Made by a program: the position numbers and the translations under genes. DNA of 46,702 nt from Echinostoma caproni. Its lineage: Eukaryota > Platyhelminthes > Trematoda > Plagiorchiida > Echinostomatidae. Positions within the stretch are counted from its first letter, which is position 1; the number at the start of each line of letters is the position of its first letter. Below, in pieces: positions 1-13,410 of this stretch. The notes under the pieces are model-generated. The model was not told the origin of the DNA. It did no database searches and was given only the letters and a program-made list of their open reading frames with translations. The stretch is taken from assembly GCA_900618425.1 (NCBI GenBank), contig UZAN01039521.1, forward strand, positions 97,897 through 144,598, written 5' to 3'.

Positions 1-833
1 TTTTTCTCTGTTATTCCCTGGCTGATTAACACATTCAATTCACAATGCCAATGGCAACAATTTGTTACCTGCGGCTTCTCCCTTCGCTACTCAGCTTCAT
101 CGCATAAGTTTTTATGTTTATTATATTATTGCTCACATCCTTTCACATACTGTTTACATCTGTACGATCATTTATAGTTTAGTGAATGAGACAGGTGGTG
201 ATATGAATGAGTTGCAGTTATCCAGGGTCCCACAAGCGATGACAAGTCTGTACTGGGTGCTCCATGGGGTATTAAGTAGAGGTCGGGTAAAATATTGTAA
301 CCACGGTTGTCTTAATACTGAATATCGAATGAGAGAAAAGGTGCAGTCGCACCGCGGACGCCACCTTGCAGTATATTCCACCTATGTGTTGCCATGAAAC
401 GAGCTACCTATCATATAAGTTGAAATTAGTGACATTTTTTCTATTCTGAACTGCGTTGGGCGGTTGTGTAGATATTTCACATTATTACTCAACTTCTCTG
501 TAGACACTGGCGTCTTCCAGATTATATGCATTCCGCTCTAGATGAGCCCGGTAGGTAGAAAGCAGTGCATTTTTTCACAGTTATTAGCGGATCAAGACGG
601 TTGATTTGTTTGCACGATTACCGAAAACTCAAATTTGATGCTTTCAGCCGGACCAAATTTGTTTTATCTTCTTTCTTTTACTCCATCTTGCAACTATTCA
701 CAACTGAGTTGTTTTGAACGAAAAGCGAAAGGTCGAAACAGTGCAATTGGCTTTTCGCACCAGATACACAGACGATTCAGGAAGTGTGTGAATTGACCTG
801 TGAATTGTGATCACCCACTGCCGTCTGACACGA

Positions 834-870
834 TTTAATCGATTGATATTAGACAACGGTAGTATTTATT
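834..870 (-). promoter_or_regulatory. Possible polyadenylation signals downstream of the GPCR
   Basis: On the minus strand AATAAA is read at 870..865 and ATTAAA at 839..834, about 770-800 bases after the GPCR stop codon. I saw no closer canonical hexamer between them and the stop. Such hexamers are common by chance in AT-rich DNA, so this is only a candidate 3' end. Confidence 0.22.
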
Positions 871-1368
871 GCCTGGAGTGTTGAGTGCTGAAACATCACT
901 TAGTTTTTTTTCGCGTAATTTGGATTTGAGCTTTCTTCCCACCTGATCTCACCCTTTGTCCAGATGCGAATTCTAAAAGTGGTTCACACATACCAGGACC
1001 CTTTTTCGTGACTGAGAGCGTACCGTATGGATCGTTCGATTAGATTATCAAAAGCTCATCTGTAGTATAGCCATCAGAAATACAATGTATTCTATCGCAG
1101 GTTATTAAAACCTCGAACGACACGAAAACAGGGTTAGTGATCATATTTTTCTGATCCCACAATGTTAATACCCAACCAATTCTATACTTTACCAATCCAC
1201 GCATTGATACCTTACAAAACATTTCAGACCCACCCTACCACAAGGGTCTCGCTACTCGTCTACCTAAATGTATTCTTTCCATGCCTGTGCGAATAATACC
1301 CTCGACTGATAACGACTGGTACACTGACCAGTTTCATTAATTCAGTAGAAATATGTTATTAGCAAATA

Positions 1369-1406
1369 TGTGTGTGTATGTGCATGTGTGTGTGTGTGTG
1401 TGTGTG
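1369..1406. repeat. (TG)n microsatellite, interrupted
   Basis: A TG dinucleotide run with two A interruptions (TATG, CATG). It lies 230 bases beyond the GPCR stop codon on its 3' side. Confidence 0.9.
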
Positions 1407-1635
1407 AGTGGTTCCAGCGTATTTTTTATAGAGGAGATATAAGAGCAGATCTGTAGTCTCACTCACTTACCGTGGATACAACTACACTAGATATTTTTGA
1501 AAATCAATCTATATATATGTATAGAAAAGTATGATGAACATCATGGGTCAGGGAGACGGAGAGGGGTAGTGCGGGGCCGTGCGCGTGCTGGATATTCTGT
1601 TCTTTTTTAAAATCATTTCAATAGCAATGGCACGT

Positions 1636-2647
1636 TTATCGACGATAAAAACACATCTGACTCAAACAGTCACGGAAATGTCGATTGAGCGCGGTGTAGA
1701 GAAAAAAATGCACCATCGATGTGATGAGACACAACAATTGACTCAAATGTTTGTACAGACTGATATACACGGGACACGAGTTACATAGTTTTTTGGTGAT
1801 CAGTTCCAATATGTGCACATAAGCAAAAGCCTGAGGAATTTGTCCAACTAGAAACAGAAAAATCACGGCTACCAGGAGAATTGACAATTTGTTATTCGCT
1901 TGTTGACATCGTTCCAACCGTGGTCCTGGCCCGCTCGATTTGGTTGAGGTGACCCGAGGTTGGGGTAGAATCCCGTTGTCGGAATTCGCACGTTGGAGTA
2001 AGGATCGACGAGTTTTTGGGGAATGATCTTCCACCGTTCGATTCCCGTTCACGTGGGATATCATTGTGGATTGACGCTCTGCTTCAATCCGATGCTCGAT
2101 CATGGTGGACAGCATAGCGTCCGTCTGTTGATGTGGCTTATTTTGAAACTGTTTGTTCAAATATTGCCGCTGATGTCGATAACTGGTCCAGATCAATATC
2201 AATAGGAGTGAATTCATCACACACAGTGTGACCAATGGAATGAATTGGACAAGTATAAACCTAATCCATGTGTAGCTATAATAATACATGGAACTTCCAA
2301 AGTGCGTCAGACTGGTCGTTTGAAAGTGACGTGTCTGGTTGTTCCCGATTGATCGGGTCACGTGACGAACTTCAAGCACAAAAAAAAGAGGTAAATGAAA
2401 TGTCACGGCTACCACGGCTATCCACACCACTTGACGTTTTCCTTGATCGCGTGAAAACTTCAGCTTGCCCATATGTGGCCATCGAATAGTTACATAACGT
2501 TCGGTAGATATGAGCACGGTGATCCAGGCAGACAGCGCCTCAAGCATGTTGCCCAATTCAAATCCAACATAAGTGACGTAATAGGACAGGTAGGGTCGAA
2601 GCCATTTGAACAAGGATGTTGTACATAAATGAATTCGACGATCACAT
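1636..2647 (-). CDS. Class A GPCR, coding exon 2 (TM3 to C-terminus); FMRFamide/neuropeptide-receptor-like
   Basis: Last coding exon, 336 residues after the split Arg, ending in TAA at 1638..1636. The acceptor is TTTTAG at 2653..2648, preceded by a strong T/C tract. In the joined 424-residue protein, TM3 is about 113-136, followed by ERY at 137-139 (the DRY motif). TM4 is about 162-182 with W163, TM5 about 216-241 with P225, TM6 about 342-363 with P359, and TM7 about 387-407, followed by a helix-8 segment (NRHFRDCL). The third intracellular loop is long (about 100 residues, rich in Gln, Ser, Thr, Arg). The TERYVTIRWP stretch and TM7 layout resemble FMRFamide-type peptide receptors of invertebrates, so a neuropeptide ligand is likely but unproven. 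Odd points: His at 7.49 where Asn is expected, Gln at 6.48 instead of Trp, and no Cys at 3.25 or in extracellular loop 2, so the usual disulfide is absent. The frame is intact, which argues against a pseudogene. Confidence 0.93.
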
Positions 2648-5600
2648 CTAAAATCGTAAGGAAAAGAAAAAGGATTCCAATCTGAGTGAACAGTATTCAA
2701 ATGATATCTATAATACTGATCAGATCAGCTTTTGTAAATGTTACTCTTATCGCAAAACAGATTGAGCTTTGAATATAATATAATCTGGCTTCATTGGAAA
2801 TCAACACACCCCTTTTTACAGAACACAAGCCGAACAGTGCTCATGCCTGGCTTTTAGGATGGCATCGGGAATACTGATCACGCGAGAAATTCCGAAATTT
2901 CTGCAAAACACTATACAACTATAGCACTTTGAGTAATGAATTTCTTTACAAGTTAGAAAAAACAGTAATTGCACTGCCCAGCAAGCAAATGATGCTTTGA
3001 GTTGCTCCATGATTGCAGTTAGAATAATAATCTAAAATGGTTGAGCATAAAGTGTGCATGATAGAACGGGTTGACAAGTAAACCTTTGGTAATTGAGCGA
3101 GATATTACGGTTGGAGATATTTTTCCATCTTTATAAAAGCAACGTATATCTAAACAAACCGAGTCGGGACATTAGTCTAACATATCCGAGCTGTGATACT
3201 GTGAGGACTAGTGATATTACATAACAAAATCTCTGCAGGAGCATGAAGGTTGAGATGGAGAAAAATTAACTCAAGAAAATGGCTTATATTTCGATATGGC
3301 AATGGTCTTTGCGCCGGTAAACAAAAACGAAAACGGTATTGTTCGTGGATTATGTGGTAAAATCGCCATTGATTCGAATCGGAAGAATTTTTGTGTGATA
3401 AGCAGCAGACGAGATAATCCCCGTAGTCAAGTGGACCTGTGGTTCATTTGTGGAAACTGGCAACTCAGGCATCGGAAGTTGGAGTGGCAAACCAAATAAG
3501 GTCCCACTAGATTATACGTGGTATTGGACCGCATCACAGCGAAGCTGGTTACATTAAGGTAGATTTCCAAATATGGTATAGTGACGAAGGTCAATTTTGC
3601 ATTTACAATGCACAATCCCATATTTTATTTATGTTTCACCATAAGAAAGCGGCACATGATCTGGCCGCAAACGAAATTACGATTTGCTTATGGATACCTA
3701 ACCTAGTTTTGTTTAATAATGGTATCTATTACATACATTTGTGGTTTTAGAGAGAATAAATTCAAATATAAATATTAGCCGTTCAATTATTCAGTCTTCG
3801 AAAATCCCAGATTTCATCTAAGAAAACAAAACTAGAAACCAAGCTCGTTATCGGTATTTATTCTATTACCTGTTACTTGACAGCAAGTAACAGTTGATAC
3901 TCGTGGCAATTTTCGCCATATAGATGACGAACCGCTCGTTCAAATGTTGAAACAATAAATGCAAAGTATATCATCAGAATGCTTGTGTGCAAAGTAATGA
4001 CACTATCGACCCTCTCTTCTGGTCGGTAATAGTTCACAAATATTAACCTGAATATCTAACAGAATAAAACATAAAATGCCTCAATCACGTCCAGTCCCAC
4101 AAGACGGTTGTAGAAATGACCGATTGAAATACTGAGCGAATGGTAATAAAGAGCAAGATTTAATCACATCTCTGAGTTTACCGTATTGCACCTACAACTT
4201 GCATTCAAGTTAGTAAGTCGATGGTGGGATGACCTGTGCGCTTCGATTTGGAGTGATGCTTATTCAATACAATGGTTTTATTTCGGCGGTGGATAATCCC
4301 AAACTGCTCAGTGGGAGTGTGCAACTGGACGAGGTGTTCAATGTATCAACCCAGACAATTCGAATCTCGCTTTTACGCAGTCAATTTCTAAAATGGATTT
4401 CGTTTTCATTTATAAATCACTGCACACACTGGAATATTTGACCGTAGCACTTCATACCAGCTCTTCAAGCTTAGTGTGGCAACGGATCGCGATCAAGTAA
4501 CGGACAAAACTATACGTTCATAAGGCTGTGGCGTAATACGTGTGAATAAAATCAAACAATATCAGTCTTTGATTTCAAACTGTTAATCTTTATACAGTGA
4601 TCAAAGCGTGGTAGGTTTTGGGTTGGATCGAAAAATCCGATTATACGTGCATGTGTGTGGATACAGTAAGAACCAGGAGGAAACGCAGACAGCACTCAAA
4701 TGAGATGAAAAGTGAATGAGGAAATGCTCGATTGATAATTCCTGCTTTCCGAAAGCGCTTTTGAGGCATTTTCATGACAATCCATTAAACAGGCATTTGT
4801 CCATAAATATCTAAATTGTGACTATTTTATTACAAAAACAATTAAAATGTGCCCCTTAGTGCTCATGGTTTTGAAGTTAAAATATAATTGAAAGAATTCT
4901 TCTGAACCTATCGTTTAAAGCATTACTTAGTCGAGGTTTCATCATCTTATCCTCCGAAAGATTTAACGGAACCGTATCTCAAACGTATATGCCACTGGTA
5001 TTCCAAACTGGTACCCTGGGCTATTTTTGCAAAAAGCGTATCATATAAAGCAAATTCTTGTTCATTTCACACAATAGCGCATCGTTTGAAAGCCTCTGCT
5101 GCGTACAGAGCCCCCGATGATAGTGAAGTAAAATCAAAGACACAATAGTAAACGTGTTTAGCAGAACACTGCCCCAAAGATTTTGTCGTGAGAACAGCAT
5201 CAAACCAAAATAATACTGATCCTAAACTCAGTTTGATTGGCTTAATGTACACTGACAGGTTTTTTCTGAAACTGAGATTTTCAAAACGGTTCACAATCAA
5301 GGATATGGTTGAATTATTTCGCAGAAAAGCAATAGAATATAATCAGTACTTTCTCTACGACACGTGGATCTGTTTAGGTTGATGGTACTCAACGTTAATC
5401 ATACTTTACTCGACATGATTGGGACTTGGCTTTTTTTCACACAATTGTTCATCGCTCAATCATTTTGGCGTTTCAGTTCTCGAGGTTTGCTCGCAAACCA
5501 CACCGCCATCCTTCCATTTAGTTTGGCAAGCCATGGATTGGAACAGTCGACAGACAATTGTACCTGAATGAGATATTGTTTGCAAAGACCAATAGTGAAG

Positions 5601-8600
5601 TATGTGTGGAACTAATATTTCTGAGTTGAGTCAATTGTTCATTCGAATGGGCGATGGATCCACATAAAGTTTTTAAGTCGATTCAAACAATCCTAACACC
5701 TATGTATGTAGTTCAGTCAGTTAGGAAACGAATTTCCGTCAAACTGGATCATGTGATTTATGAGGGAATATGGATACTGGTTGACAGCATTTTCAATAAT
5801 CTCGTCCGAAAACTGAGACATACTGAGCGCTATGTTTACCGAGTATCGATTGAACCACATTTCTTCCAAGGAATACTATACAAACATGTAAGATGACGTT
5901 GCATTTAACAGAACAAAGGTCAAATGATTCAGTTGAATTAAAGATGTCTCGCATGAATTCACGATAAGCCGAATATTTTCAAAAGCTTTTGGCGCTATAT
6001 CTTGACATGACCCCACAATAGTTAAATCATATTTCCGCAAATTTTCTGACTTGCGCCTCAGGAAGGAATCCAACTTTACCTTGACAAGTTTCCATTTTCT
6101 GCGTACTCTGATGAGTTTCAGTAATCAATCTGAAAGTTTGCCTAGCGACATTTTTGCCCGAAATGGTACAGCACAAATGAGAAATATCGGAGTAGGGTTT
6201 CTTACGCGGATGGGGAACTTTTTATATGCTAAAACCTAGATGATCCTCATCAGTGAGTGGACAAACCTATATATTCTGTCGTCACGCCAAAAACCGAAGT
6301 AGATTTATCGATGCATTTTCTTTATTGCCTTCAGGTCTGCTACAAATCTGGTCAGACGTGAGCAAACTGGAGGCAGTCCGTTTGTGATCTGATCACACTA
6401 ACGCTGTTTTGAAATGGTTGGAACAAGGAATATCCACAAGTAAAATGAAGCGTTCCATTCTTGCAATAGTAGACATGGCTTAATGGTTATCTACGTGGGT
6501 TATTTAGCGCTACGGTGATCCACCGTTCGGAGATCGGAGATCTTTCATTTGAATAATACATGAAATGCAATTTTGAAGGTTTTGCTTGCTTTCAACGTGC
6601 TTTCAACAAACCCGAGATAATGACAAAAAATATCGTGCAAGCACCTCAATCGCTAGCCGCATCAATTATATACATATACAACTAAACCTGTGCTATTGAA
6701 ATATTTTGTTCCGGTCAAAATTGCAAATATTGCTTTTTCGAACAAACTGAGTTGAGGTCGAAGGTTTTTGTCTAAAAAGATTTCAATGGAACAATAAAAG
6801 AGCATTGGTTCCTGTTGCCGGGTCATCAGATAGTGATATTTTGAAGTACTAAAGTCAAAGTCTCAATTTAATTATCATAGAGCATTAGCATTTTAAAATT
6901 TCAGATCAGTTGTATAGATGATGAATGATTGTACTAGAGACTGATATTCCCTCTAGCATTGCATCATATTAGAGGCATGGCGTTGGCCACCTTTAGGGTG
7001 CGTGTGTGCTTATGTAGGCTAGCCGCTTCGCTACATGTCAGGTGATTTTCAGTCCTCGGTTCTTAAAGAAACAGAGCTTTTCTTCTACTACCATCGTCGG
7101 TTTATCAACAGCTAACGATTTACACGAAAGATATTGAAACTGGGATGTATTTCCAAAACGAGGGTCATATACATATATATACATATTTGAATACGGAACA
7201 TAGGGATATATATATTAGAGCATTAGCTCTACGGTAACTGGAAAAGTTGCCTCAGCATCATTTACACTGAACAGTCTCAACTGCGCAACTCAAGGTAATT
7301 GGTTTTACTGGAGGAATCCAACTGGAAAAACGTAAGCATGGCTGAAAAATTGGTTCTGTGTTACACACACAGAGTGCCGTTTGTTTGTAGTTGCGGTGAC
7401 TCAGAGATAAACCGAAACATTGTCACACTCTTCACAAGGGACGACAATGAAGATAATGTCCAGCTGGGCAACAAACTGTCTACAAACAATACGTTCGAAT
7501 TGGAGAACGGAGCAACATCCGCATCACGAACTGCAACCCTTCATCAGCAAATCCCGTTAATGAAGTACTGTTCATTCAATCAGACCGTCCGATGCTGTGC
7601 ACCCAGTGGCCCGATTGATTCATTGACGGGGCAGTTGAACTTTCGCTTCTATTTGATGTAATCTTCGCTTGTATTTATACAATTGTTCGTCATGATTGAG
7701 AGGCCTAACTCACTATGTAGTGTGACAGGGTGTTTTATGTCAGCGATTGCGGAGATTCAGTAAAATGCTAGTATTTCTCGATGTGTCTTCGTTTGATCTT
7801 GAGGAAAGAAATGGAAGAAATCCTATGTTTTCAGCCTGTGATTGTTTTAACAGCTGTACTGACAACATCACAAAACGAATTTTCACCTTGTTCATCGTGG
7901 ATAAATTTTAAAATGTATTATTGGTTAAGGGAATCGAAAACGTTTGAGTACAAAGAATCGGAAATCAGAAGGCTCGGGTTCCACAAGTGCCGAAAATTTA
8001 ATTTCTGCCTTCATTTCTGCGGAAACAGACATCGTCTAGTCGGAGACTTCGAGAGAAAAAATTCTGGAATCAGTTTTCTTCACGCTTTACATTTTTATAT
8101 CCTAGAGATTGAAGTCATTTTTTTGCTGTATACAACTCGCGTCATATAGTTTACCCATGTGATTCTCCTCAACCACGCTCCCTTGTCTTTTTCCCCATCT
8201 TTTAACTAGCATTCCTAATTGTTGTGTTCCTTTCCGAGTGCACAAATACCATAAGTTTGCCATGCTCTCTCTTAAAAGGGAACAGGTTTTCACAGTCTCC
8301 CTTGGGTTTCGGTATACAACATTTTTATTTTCTTCTTCTCTCTCCAATTTGAACACTTTCAACCCAAATTTAATGCTTCACCCCAAGAGAAGTTACAATT
8401 ATAAATACCGTTGACACTCCTTAGCAGATTGAAGTAAAATGTTATATTATCGAGCAATACTTAATGAAGCTTTTAGTTGTGGCACTTAAACACTAACACA
8501 CAGAAAAAGAATCAGTTTTGTTTAATAAACTAATCATATAATAAACCCTTAAACGAGACTGGAACGCAAAATAATTTTTGATATCAAAATTTTAACATGG

Positions 8601-9727
8601 AGTGTTATTAGGTTGACAATGAGCATTTGCTTGAATAATATTCAGAGTGATTGTGGATCATGATACGAATGAAAAAGAAACGGATTTGCATCCTGTCTGT
8701 TCTGATCAGATTAGCAATGAAGTCCCGTGATGGAAATTAGGTGCCTGATTTGGGATTGAAGCACAAAGCAGAAATTGGTTATCATATCTGAAAAGTATAT
8801 ATAAATATATATTAGCATATTTGAATGAAGTGTAATTCGATTGCTCTATGAACAAATTCATGAATTACTGAATCCATTTCAAAAGTAGCCGGATTCCTGA
8901 ACTGCTCATGCATATCTGACACAGTGAAAAATATAAAACTAAACTGAGTCTAGGTGAACTGTTTGAGCTCGCCGAGAATAAAACTTTCACTTATTTGCAA
9001 CCCCTTTACGTCGGAAGTATTTGCAAGTCAAGTAACTGCCCTTTGTCAGCAAATGTCGATATATTGATGTCAGGCAGACGATTGAATATTTGAAAAGTAA
9101 CAATTGTGGTAATCGGAAACATTTGGTTTCAAAGATGAAATTATTCAAAACAATCCGAAAATCAGAAAGAAATGTATGTTCCGGATAAATAACCAAAAAA
9201 TTCAAAACGGCGTCACTGAATGTCTATGTGCCAAAACCGGAGTAAACACTGTTTACGCGATGCCTCTTGAAAAGCGTGGGTGTTCGGATTGTTAACAATA
9301 GTTTAGTTGCTCATTCGCGTTTTGCCATGGTAACACACCTCTTTTGTGTGTGAACGAACCGTTTCAACAAACCGTGTTTTACAATTTTTTATCTGCGTAA
9401 ATGTTCACGTTTTTCCCATTGCACGAAAATAAGGATAGTTCCTGATATTTGAAGAATCAAAACATCGAATAAAGGCTATTCCATTCATTGTTAACATCAA
9501 ATTTGGACTATTTTGAGTGAAAATGTGACCACGAGTATCGCAGAAACCGTTTTACCCGGATTCAACCTGATTCAATTCACCTTTTATTCTCAAATGTGCG
9601 TTGTCTAGCTTAATATCATTTGAATAAAACCTACCCATATGATTCTTCTTGCACAAAAGCAACGGTATCACACACAGTTTCGAAACGACTCTGATATTGC
9701 TTGACCCATGAATTTTCACATAATTGT

Positions 9728-9762
9728 ATACATAAATATGTATATATATATATGTATATATA
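9728..9762. repeat. AT-rich TATA/TGTATA repeat, nearly self-complementary
   Basis: Alternating TA with scattered TGTATA/TACATA units that pair with each other. It lies inside the GPCR intron. Similar tracts occur at 27151..27172 and 27964..27998. Confidence 0.75.
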
Positions 9763-12700
9763 ATTGGTCCAGTGAAACCAGAATCAAGCGGTCAAGACCA
9801 AAATAACTGAGTTGACAAATTTCTTTTTCAAAACTGTTCTCCGTTTCTAATGTCGCGGGTTTAGCTCAATGAATGAGATGCAGTCATGTTCTCAAATGTT
9901 CTATCATGAATTATCTACTATAAAGCTGTCCTCAAGTAATAACAGTCAAGTTCATCAGCGATCTAACAGTTTTATTTTGGTAATTAGGTTAATTGTCTCT
10001 AAACTGATTCTGGGCACATCTTTTGAACGACGCCTAGTGCATATCCGCTCCTACTGAAACTACCGTACTTGGTTTGAGCTAAACAATCACACCTACAAAC
10101 GTATTTACTCCCCAACTGGCTATATTCTTTTACTTACTTCTATTACTAATGTTGACAAGGATGGGTTATTTGTGGTGTCAGGTTTCACCATTTTGATAGT
10201 ATATCCTACTCAGTTGTTAACACATTCCTTGCAACAGTCCACTGAGTGAATAGAAAAGGCAAACTAGTTTTCACAAATTATTCTCGTGGTATATTACAAG
10301 AAACTTACAAAAATGTTTTTTTTCATTAACGATGTTTTCAGACGAACTAAACCTTTGCAAGAGGTAGTACCCAATATCACTTTCAACATCGTCTATCGCA
10401 CAACACACACACGCACGTAAGCAGCCTCAGAAAAATTGATATAAATAAAAGGCACCAAAGCTAGATGCAAATGTTATGGACATCAGAGTACGAATTATTA
10501 ATCTAGTCGGTGTTCTGTACATTATGGCTATGGTTGTACAAGTTTGATTCACCGAGTATAATGTTTGCAAAGGATTTCGATAATTCCAGTAACGTCCCAG
10601 GTGGGGGTGAGGGGAAGGAACCGATGTGAAGCAAAAACATGTTTTGCTTGGGTAGTGAATTGGTGATGTCGAAGAAACATACTTCAACCTCTCCAAGGGT
10701 TGTCCTAATATATCCACGATTCCTCCCGATGGTATACCGTTTACACATATTAGTACAAATATGTCACATGCATCTGACTTGAAATGCGGAGGCAGAGATT
10801 GAGCAAATCATTTGCATATTGAATTTCCGTTTCTACACAATTTGCTTGAGGAAATTTGTCATGGTCTAGTTTCCTGTTTAGGTGTTGTTACTCCCCTGTA
10901 CAGTTGTGAAACTATGGACAATGAAAACGGTTTATGCGCTTAAGCAACATTGTTTTTGTGGGCTCAAATCTCAAGTCAGACAGCCAGTAAGAGCCTTCTC
11001 AAAACAGTTTATTGGTTCAAGTTGGAGAAATAGTCCCAAGCGAATTAAATGGGCCTTTGGTTAGCATCATATCAGGGGTGATGACAGATGTTGTGCGAAG
11101 CTATTTTGGACATGTTGGTGGATGAGTTGATTTGTTTGCGGAATTGATGCTCCGCATGCATGAACAGTGAGTAAACCGGGAACAAGGAACATGTTGTGTT
11201 TACTGGTACGATCGTGTTGTGGGACATCAACTGTGAACACGATGCTCGTCAGGTGCAAAATTGTTCCGATCAAGGCATAGGCCCTGGAAACAATAATTTG
11301 CTTACCCCAAATATGTTTTCATTTGCGCCTTCTCTGGACACACACAAAAGTGAAGATAGATTGGAATGGATCTATGCAGAATGAACAGAAAATGATCGTA
11401 AATTAGGCAGCAAGACCGCTTCCGGTGACTAATCAAAAAGCGACCCACTTTTACCATTCGATGAACAGTTTTTGACCTGATGACTGGAGATCTAAGAGGG
11501 ACGTGTTTCTCATTAATATCTTTCACCTAGTATATCATTTGTCGGAAATCTGAATACATCTTTTATGACATTTCGTTCATTCCTTTTATCCTCGTGCGAC
11601 CAAATGGATGGTAAATGTCAGCGGGCGAGGTAAATGTTAGTGTGGACTAAATGTAACTGCTAAAGTTGACGGCTTCTACGCCACTGTCGGTCTATAAATA
11701 CTGATAGTTTTAATAAAGACAGTCTCAGGTTCCAGTCATTGCTGGTTTTAAATTTCGTGACATCTAAGTGTAGTATTGATTAGCTGAATAGGACGTATTT
11801 GTCTGCAAATTCCCCAAAGATTCTCAGTAAGCTTCACATACTATAATCAATCGCAAACAGTAGATAATTGATTCACTTCAGAAATTGTAAGGTATCTTGT
11901 GTTTCATAGAATCTTTTCGTGAAAACCAAACTAAGCATCGCAACAAATTAAAGGTGAGTGATGATAAACAGATCGGGTTTAGGGCACCCCGCGTAAGGTA
12001 TCTTCGCTTAGCAGCATTTTCTGGCTTCCATTTGCTTATTTGTTTCACTATGAGATAAGCCAAATGGGTATTGGTAATACGTTTTACTTCTTTACTTTAC
12101 TTACTTCTTCACCCATTGACGTTTATTACTCACAAAACGCAAATACATTGACTAAAACTACACGGTGGATGGTTTGTCTTTATCGAAGGAGAGTACATAC
12201 ATGTGATCCAACCCAATTAGCCATGTTCATTCGATCTGGGCAAATTGGTACTTTCGGAAATGCCGTTACAGTTCTTCAAGTTGACATATATTTCTGAGTG
12301 GACGAAATGCACCCAAATGTAAGAGAAACAAATAGCAAATTTTTGAAATAGTGATTCCTTTAGATTGCTTCTTGTTAACCGTTATCGAACTGCGGCCATA
12401 GAGATTAGATTACACGATCAGTGACGAAGCTTTATTTACTAGCAGTCGCAAATCATATGGGGATATTATTGACACAAAAGTTAGATCTATGGCTTAAAAT
12501 AATCTTTCTGTACAGATAGGTGTGCCTGATCATAGTCGCACACATGCCCCGTTGCTGACGGGATTACAGTGATGCCTAAAAGCGAGTCGATGAGTCTGCG
12601 TTATTATTTGTTCACCTGTGAACATCTATTCTCACGTTTATTTAATCCTTTGTGGTACTATTGCCATAATATATTTCGAAGAACTAACAAGTTCACTTGA

Positions 12701-13384
12701 TAGCTGAGGGTTTCCCGAGACTTTCATGGGTCTCAATCACCCAACTATGCACATTTGAACCAGATCAGTCGGGAAACGATAAAACATGCACCGTTCTTGA
12801 AAAGTGTTACTTGTATATGTTATGGTTGCATACTGCTCATGCTCATGCGATTTTGCAACTTTAATCAGGAAGCCATAAGAGATTATATGATCTATATAGC
12901 TTTTATCAATGTTTTGATTGAACTATAATTGCGTTTACATGGGAGCTGTCTTTTGGCGAAATTGACACTTGCGAAGAGTTTAGCACACGATGAACTGCAG
13001 CTAAATCGAGGGCCATGGAAATTGTCTAATAACATCACAAACAGATTTAAATTTGTATATTTCACACATTCTCAGGGTCTTGCATTTCTGTGCTCCCCGA
13101 TCAGTGCATCCTTTTCCGATATGCTCTTTTTCCTCATGATTCGTTCATTTTATTAAAACGGGTTTGACCAAAACGTGCCCAGTTGTGCTGTCTAATGAAA
13201 ATCGCGTTGTCGTGCCACAGGCTATTCAGTAGCTAAATGAGACAATTGCCAAGAAGAAACAGGCTGATCACACATTACTATGTTCAAATCAATCCAAACT
13301 GTCTCCTCTCACTCACGGTATCGTCCGTGTGCCATCACCTCCCCTCCCCATCTCTGGCTACTTGAGTCTGTCACCCTCTGTATA

Positions 13385-13410
13385 CACACACACACACACA
13401 CACACACACA
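13385..13410. repeat. (CA)13 microsatellite
   Basis: An uninterrupted CA dinucleotide run inside the GPCR intron, followed by CA-rich sequence. Confidence 0.92.

Larger units (their letters stand above)
1..1635. other. Region downstream of the GPCR gene, no coding gene seen
   Basis: Holds the presumed GPCR 3' untranslated region (minus strand) and a TG-rich microsatellite at 1369..1406. The 111-codon frame at 62..397 and its antisense partner begin with non-ATG codons, and I recognise no domain in either. Confidence 0.5.

Noticed and set aside
2648..2700. Upstream extension of the second GPCR exon frame to 2700
   Set aside because: These 17 codons precede a strong acceptor (pyrimidine tract plus TTTTAG), and only splicing at 2647 matches the phase of exon 1. 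A second AG at 2681 gives the wrong phase.
6232..6270. Minus-strand CACTGATGAGG, possible hammerhead core
   Set aside because: No stem II hairpin followed by GAAA, so it is only a core-like heptamer.
6473..6545. tRNA-like ATGGCTTAATGGTTATC segment
   Set aside because: It resembles an A-box, but the B-box equivalent is poor and the arms do not fold. Too weak to call.
6820..6860. Minus-strand CTGATGA followed by CC...GG, possible second hammerhead
   Set aside because: The required GAAA after stem II is absent and no stem I partner is seen.
7299..7661. 120-codon plus-strand frame inside the GPCR intron
   Set aside because: It starts with TTG (first ATG later at 7338), has no recognisable domain, and a frame of this length is expected by chance in this much AT-rich sequence.
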